Shown here in pieces: positions 32,921-36,836 of a DNA stretch of 36,836 nt (position 1 is its first letter; each line of letters opens with the position of its first letter). Under the pieces are notes generated by a model. The model was not told the DNA's origin, made no database searches, and was given only the letters and a program-made list of their open reading frames with translations. The stretch is taken from NCBI GenBank assembly GCA_007129055.1, contig SKWE01000084.1:1-36836 (forward strand), in the 5' to 3' direction. This DNA comes from Syntrophomonadaceae bacterium. GTDB lineage: Bacteria > Bacillota > Dethiobacteria > DTU022. The position numbers and the translations under genes were made by a program.

Positions 32921-33816
32921 AAACAGGTGAACTGAACAAAGACTCCGAGATGCTTTATTCAGGACATAACGCCTGCCCTGGTTGTGGAGCGGCACTGGCG
33001 GTAAGGTATCTTACAAGGGCACTGGGGCCAAACCTTGCCATAGTATTAACAGCTTCCTGTTGGAGTATAATTTCCGGTATGCCACCGCTAACCGCCTTAA
33101 AGTGCCCCATACTACACTGCCCTTTTCCCAGTGCAGGCTCTGTGGGAAGTGGTGTTAAAAGGGGATTGAAGGCAACGGGTCAGAGCGATACAACTGTTGT
33201 TGTTCTCGCCGGGGACGGCGGTACTTTTGATATAGGCCTCCAGGCTATGTCGGGAGCAGCCCAGCGTAATGAAGACTATATATTTGTCTGTTATGACAAT
33301 GAGGCGTATATGAATACGGGTATGCAGACAAGTTCAGCAACTCCATTTGGGGCAAGAACTGCTACGGCCCCATACCCACTCTTTAAAGCCGGGCAGAAAA
33401 AAGATATTATGCAGATTATGGCTGCCCACGGGATTCCTTATGCAGCTACGGCAACAGTAGCCTTTCCTGATGATATGGAAAATAAATTAAAAAAAGCTCA
33501 GAAAATAAGTGGATTTCGATTTATTCATATTTTATCACCCTGTCCACCTGGTTGGGGGACAGAATCTTCCGATACAATACACCTATCAAGGTTGGCTGTT
33601 TCGAGCGGATTTTTCCCCCTGTATGAAATTGAAAACGGTGTGACATGGAGAATGACCAATTTACAGGAAGAGAAAAGAACTCCATTAAAAGAATACCTTT
33701 CTGCCCAGCGCAGATTTAAACAAATGGACGAGGCAAGAATGGCACAGCTGCAGCAGGAGGTAGATCATGATTGGGATTGCCTGATGGAAAAGGTTGTCAC
33801 CTGCCCCTCTGAATAA
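32917..33816 (+). CDS. porB: 2-oxoacid:ferredoxin oxidoreductase beta subunit
   Basis: Thiamine-diphosphate-binding beta subunit of 299 residues. The proximal 4Fe-4S cluster ligands are Cys20, Cys23 (ACPGCGAAL), Cys48 and Cys209 (ILSPCPPGWG). The ThDP/Mg motif runs from GDGGTFDIGLQ to YDNEAYMNTGMQ. Together with alpha, gamma and the delta-like ferredoxin it makes the full CoA-acylating oxidoreductase, turning pyruvate plus CoA into acetyl-CoA, CO2 and reduced carriers. It is the last gene of the operon; a 217-bp gap follows before the fumarase genes. Confidence 0.94.
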   Translation: MKTGELNKDSEMLYSGHNACPGCGAALAVRYLTRALGPNLAIVLTASCWSIISGMPPLTALKCPILHCPFPSAGSVGSGVKRGLKATGQSDTTVVVLAGDGGTFDIGLQAMSGAAQRNEDYIFVCYDNEAYMNTGMQTSSATPFGARTATAPYPLFKAGQKKDIMQIMAAHGIPYAATATVAFPDDMENKLKKAQKISGFRFIHILSPCPPGWGTESSDTIHLSRLAVSSGFFPLYEIENGVTWRMTNLQEEKRTPLKEYLSAQRRFKQMDEARMAQLQQEVDHDWDCLMEKVVTCPSE

Positions 33817-33925
33817 ATGGGAAAGATTCAAACTGAGCCCAATTCAGGGAAATGTGCAGGTGAGAAATAGCTTTGATAAATCAATATGACTTCTAGTCGT
33901 CATGTGCGAAAATAAATTTTAGAAT

Positions 33926-33999
33926 TATAATAAAAATTATAACCTGCAGCAGGAATTTTATCAGAGAAGCAGAAAATTAGAATAATGCAGGTTGTTTTT
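33926..33999 (+). promoter_or_regulatory. Fumarase leader: -10-like box and hairpin with T-run
   Basis: In the gap after the beta subunit there is a TATAAT (33926-33931) with no good -35. It is followed by AACCTGCA (33941-33948), which pairs perfectly with TGCAGGTT (33986-33993) across a 37-nt loop, then GTTTTT. This may be the terminator of the oxidoreductase operon or an attenuator of the fumarase genes. The first part of the gap (33817-33925) shows nothing I can name. Confidence 0.35.
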
Positions 34000-34019
34000 A
34001 ACCTGGAAATTAATTATCT

Positions 34020-34027
34020 GGGAGGTG
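34020..34027 (+). promoter_or_regulatory. Ribosome-binding site deciding the fumarase alpha TTG start
   Basis: GGGAGGTG lies 6 nt before TTG 34034. An earlier in-frame TTG at 33992 lies in the leader hairpin, lacks a ribosome site, and would add 14 hydrophobic residues foreign to the family. Confidence 0.65.
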
Positions 34028-34033
34028 TCAGGT

Positions 34034-34879
34034 TTGCGGGAAATAGCCGCGTCAACGATTTCTGATCATGTGGCTGAGATGTGCGAGGAAGCGAATATTT
34101 ACCTGGGCGAGGAAGAATTTCAGGCTTTGAAAGACGCGCTTGAAACTGAAGAATCGCCAACCGGCAGGGAAGTTCTGAAACAGTTGATTGAGAACGTGGA
34201 AATTGCCCGGAATGAGCAAATACCGATTTGTCAGGATACGGGATTTGCTGTTTTTTTTGTTGAATGGGGCCAGGAATTACACCTTACGGGAGGAACCCTG
34301 GAAGAAGCGATTAATGCAGGTGTACGCAGGGGTTATGATGAAGGATACCTGCGCAAGTCTATAGTAGACGATCCTCTTTATGACCGTAAGAATACAGGTG
34401 ATAATACTCCCGCTGTAATATATACAGATATTGTGCCAGGCGATAAAGTAAAAATTGCTTTTGCTCCAAAAGGTGGGGGCAGTGAAAATATGAGTACCGT
34501 GAAAATGTTAAAACCTTCAGATGGTGAAGATGGCCTGGTAGATTTTGTTGTAAATCATGTAAAAGCTGCCGGCCCTAACCCCTGCCCACCTATTGTGGTT
34601 GGTGTTGGTATAGGAGGAACCTTTGACAAAGTTGCAGTTCAGGCGAAAAAAGCTTTATTCCGTCCTGTGGGTACACCGCATGCCGACAGCAGGTTTGCAG
34701 CTCTTGAAAAGAAAATCCTCAATAAAATAAACGATCTGGGTGTTGGGCCCCAGGGTTTTGGAGGGAGAACCTTCGCCCTGGCAGTTCATATTGAAACGTA
34801 TCCTTCTCACATTGCCAGCATGGCTGCGGCAGTCAACATTAACTGCCATGCCTGCAGGCATCTTGAAAGAACATTATAA
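34034..34879 (+). CDS. Class I (Fe-S) fumarate hydratase, alpha subunit (TTG start)
   Basis: Alpha subunit of 281 residues of the two-subunit fumarase/tartrate dehydratase family, which hydrates fumarate to malate with an oxygen-labile 4Fe-4S cluster. Cluster cysteines are visible as Cys66 (ICQDTG), Cys184 (GPNPCPP) and Cys271 (NINCHACRH; Cys274 is an alternative). KNTGDNTPAVIY and APKGGGSENMS are family motifs. A length near 280 is typical for the split form. The beta subunit follows after a 27-nt gap. Tartrate dehydratase is the main alternative, but the malic enzyme next door favours fumarase. Confidence 0.93.
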   Translation: MREIAASTISDHVAEMCEEANIYLGEEEFQALKDALETEESPTGREVLKQLIENVEIARNEQIPICQDTGFAVFFVEWGQELHLTGGTLEEAINAGVRRGYDEGYLRKSIVDDPLYDRKNTGDNTPAVIYTDIVPGDKVKIAFAPKGGGSENMSTVKMLKPSDGEDGLVDFVVNHVKAAGPNPCPPIVVGVGIGGTFDKVAVQAKKALFRPVGTPHADSRFAALEKKILNKINDLGVGPQGFGGRTFALAVHIETYPSHIASMAAAVNINCHACRHLERTL

Positions 34880-34906
34880 TTTAAAAAGTGAAAGGAGGCA
34901 TTGATA

Positions 34907-35458
34907 ATGGAACCAAAAAAAATTCAGGCTCCCCTGAGCGATGAAGATGTAATGTCTCTGAAGGCAGGAGATAATGTACTTATAAATGGCGTTATTTATA
35001 CAGCAAGGGATGCTGCGCATAAAAAACTGGTTGAACTGATGGATAAAGGGGAATCACTGCCAATTGATTTAGCCGGTCAGTTCATTTATTATGTCGGTCC
35101 CACACCGGCAAAGCCGGGCCAGGCGATAGGCTCTGCAGGACCGACAACAAGCGGCAGGATGGATGTATATACTCCAAAAATGCTAGATAAAGGTATGAAG
35201 GCCTGCATCGGCAAGGGGCTGCGCAGCCAGGCTGTAAAAGATGCCCTGCAGCAGTATAAAGGGCTTTATTTGGCCGCTGTGGGTGGGGCAGGTGCACTGC
35301 TCTCAAAGCGGATTAAAAAATGTGAAGTTGTGGCTTATCCCGAGCTTGGCGCTGAAGCAATTCACCGTCTTGAAGTCGAGGACTTTCCTGCCACAGTTAT
35401 CAATGATGCTTATGGAAATGATCTTTATGCCGAAGGGGCAAAAGAATACGCAAGGTAG
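34907..35458 (+). CDS. Class I fumarate hydratase, beta subunit
   Basis: Beta subunit of 183 residues, normal for the split Fe-S fumarase. GDNVLINGVIYTARDAAHK, FIYYVGPTPAKPGQAIGSAGPTTSGRMD and YLAAVGGAGALLSKRIKK are conserved substrate-binding segments. ATG 34907 is chosen over TTG 34901: AGGAGG at 34893-34898 has an 8-nt spacer to the ATG but only 2 nt to the TTG. Acts with the alpha subunit just upstream to make malate for the malic enzyme that follows. Confidence 0.94.
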   Translation: MEPKKIQAPLSDEDVMSLKAGDNVLINGVIYTARDAAHKKLVELMDKGESLPIDLAGQFIYYVGPTPAKPGQAIGSAGPTTSGRMDVYTPKMLDKGMKACIGKGLRSQAVKDALQQYKGLYLAAVGGAGALLSKRIKKCEVVAYPELGAEAIHRLEVEDFPATVINDAYGNDLYAEGAKEYAR

Positions 35459-35494
35459 TAAAAGAAAATATAAATTGAAAGTAGGGACAGGATT

Positions 35495-36835
35495 ATGACA
35501 ATGAATAAAGATGAATTGCTGGCAAAAGCGAAAAAGCCGGCCGAAGACGCAATGAAGCTTCACCCATTTTATAAGGGTAAACTGCAGGTTGATTTAAAAT
35601 GCTGTGTTCGCGATATTAAGGATTTTGCCATCTGGTATACACCAGGTGTAGCTGAGCCCTGTAAGGCAATTGCAAAAAACAAGGAAGATGTTTTTAAATA
35701 CACCAATAAGGCAAACTTTGTAGCAGTTGTTTCTGACGGAACCAGGGTCCTGGGGTTGGGTGATATCGGCCCTGAAGCCAGCATGCCGGTTATGGAAGGG
35801 AAAGCGCTGCTGTTTAAATATTTAGGCGGTGTAGACGCATTCCCGGTGTGCGTTGATACGAAGGATGCTGATGAATTGATTAATTTTGTAAAACTGATGC
35901 AGCCCTGTTTCGGGGGAATTAACCTTGAAGATATAGCAAGCCCGAAATGTTTTTACGTTCTTGACAGGCTAAGGGAAGAATGCCATATCCCCGTATGGCA
36001 CGATGATCAGCAGGGAACTGCCATGGTAACAGTGGCCGGTTTGATCAATGCGCTTAAGATTGTCGACAAGACTATGAAAGATGCCAAGATCGTAATGATG
36101 GGTGCAGGTGCAGCTAATATATGTACTATCCGCCTGCTTGAAGCAGCCGGTGCTGATCCCGGCAATACAGTGATGATCGACAGCAAGGGTGCTTTACATA
36201 AAGGGCGAACAGAATTGAAGGAGCAGCATCCGGTTAAGTGGGAACTCTGCCAGACTACTAATGCTGCTAACATAACAGGCGGTGCCGCAGAGGCCTGCAA
36301 AGGTGCCGATGTAATCATCGGCCTTTCCACACCCGGTCCGGATACTATCAAGAAAGAGTGGATTGAGAGTATGGCGGATGATGCAATTGTCTTTGCCTGT
36401 GCCAACCCGATCCCTGAAATTTGGCCCTGGGAAGCGCTTGAAGCAGGGGCAAGAATTGTCTCCACCGGACGTTCAGATTTTCCAAACCAGGTAAACAATT
36501 CTCTTGGTTTCCCGGCTATTTTCCGTGGAGTCTTAGATGTACAGGCTACTACCATAACCGACTCGATGTGTATAGCAGCTGCAGAAGAATTGGCAGCTTG
36601 CGCTCCCGATGGCGGTATGAATCCTGAAATGATTTTGCCCACTATGGATATGTGGGAAGTGTTTCCCCGTGTAGCTACAGCAACAGCCATGAAAGCTATA
36701 GAAGAGGGTGTGGCCCGACTGGAGCTGAGCCGCGATGAAATCTATAAGCTGGCGGAAGAATCTATCAGTAAAGCACAAAAACAGACAAAACTCCTGATGG
36801 ATGAAGGTTTCATTCCAGCACCGCCTGCCGAATAA
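35495..36835 (+). CDS. Malic enzyme (oxaloacetate-decarboxylating, NAD(P)-dependent)
   Basis: Short bacterial malic enzyme of 446 residues that converts malate to pyruvate and CO2. WYTPGVAEPCKA contains the catalytic Tyr48, FPVCVDTKDADE and GGINLEDIASPKCF supply metal and substrate contacts, and IPVWHDDQQGTA is invariant in the family. The dinucleotide loop is VMMGAGAANIC, followed by an acidic-end strand (VMIDSKG), which suggests NAD over NADP but does not prove it. A second ATG at 35501 is nearly as good a start. The gene lies 36 nt after the fumarase beta subunit. Its product, pyruvate, is the probable substrate of the upstream oxidoreductase. The stop codon falls just inside the window. 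Confidence 0.94.
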   Translation: MTMNKDELLAKAKKPAEDAMKLHPFYKGKLQVDLKCCVRDIKDFAIWYTPGVAEPCKAIAKNKEDVFKYTNKANFVAVVSDGTRVLGLGDIGPEASMPVMEGKALLFKYLGGVDAFPVCVDTKDADELINFVKLMQPCFGGINLEDIASPKCFYVLDRLREECHIPVWHDDQQGTAMVTVAGLINALKIVDKTMKDAKIVMMGAGAANICTIRLLEAAGADPGNTVMIDSKGALHKGRTELKEQHPVKWELCQTTNAANITGGAAEACKGADVIIGLSTPGPDTIKKEWIESMADDAIVFACANPIPEIWPWEALEAGARIVSTGRSDFPNQVNNSLGFPAIFRGVLDVQATTITDSMCIAAAEELAACAPDGGMNPEMILPTMDMWEVFPRVATATAMKAIEEGVARLELSRDEIYKLAEESISKAQKQTKLLMDEGFIPAPPAE

Positions 36836-36836
36836 A

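Noticed and set aside
1..36836. Search by eye for CRISPR arrays, tRNA/rRNA genes, insertion sequences and attachment sites.
   Set aside because: No spaced identical repeats, cloverleaf-like segments, transposase motifs or terminal inverted repeats were seen; genes fill almost the whole window.

Overview
The window looks like chromosomal DNA from a strictly anaerobic Gram-positive bacterium of the Clostridia/Bacillota type, probably a fermenter or syntroph living close to the energetic limit. The evidence is the Firmicutes-style purine gene set (separate PurS, PurQ and short PurL; an Fe-S type PurF), a ykkC-family leader RNA, strong GGAGG ribosome sites with frequent TTG starts, a membrane pyrophosphatase, a 4-hydroxybutyryl-CoA dehydratase, a multi-subunit 2-oxoacid:ferredoxin oxidoreductase, an Fe-S two-subunit fumarase and sigma-54 control. 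No phage, insertion sequence, CRISPR array, tRNA or rRNA was seen. Base composition looks even throughout.

Region 1 (1-15623) is a purine operon. A ykkC-family aptamer (best read as the PRPP subtype from its context) leads into a purine-base permease and purE-B-C-S-Q-L-F. Then comes hppA with its own likely promoter and a clear terminator, then purM-N-H-D. Together these cover PRPP to IMP except purK, which is not here. The purS start appears to be a CTG codon.

Region 2 (15639-24960) runs on the same strand with no strong terminator in between: a thiolase, two tandem acyl-CoA dehydrogenases (the first with degraded FAD-contact motifs), a cobalamin adenosyltransferase, a MeaB-type G-protein chaperone, the large and small subunits of a B12-dependent acyl-CoA mutase, and ligA. 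The mutase resembles methylmalonyl-CoA mutase, but its two substrate-selecting residues are Phe83 and Gln201. That is the isobutyryl-CoA mutase signature, so the cassette probably interconverts isobutyryl-CoA and butyryl-CoA and feeds beta-oxidation.

Region 3 (25056-29337): a 4-hydroxybutyryl-CoA dehydratase on the minus strand diverges from a PAS/sigma-54 activator and an iron-type alcohol dehydrogenase. The dehydratase yields crotonyl-CoA, the same intermediate reached by the region 2 pathway.

Region 4 (29444-36835): a very good -24/-12 promoter precedes a 2-oxoacid oxidoreductase operon (gamma; a GltD-like flavoprotein fused to a ferredoxin-type delta domain; alpha; beta). It is followed by both subunits of a class I fumarase and a malic enzyme, giving fumarate to malate to pyruvate to acetyl-CoA. 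The GltD fusion suggests that electrons can pass to NAD(P).

The observations most worth following up are the isobutyryl-CoA mutase signature, the unusual acyl-CoA dehydrogenase pair, the NAD(P)-linked 2-oxoacid oxidoreductase under an apparent sigma-54 promoter, and the riboswitch-led purine operon with an embedded ion-pumping pyrophosphatase.
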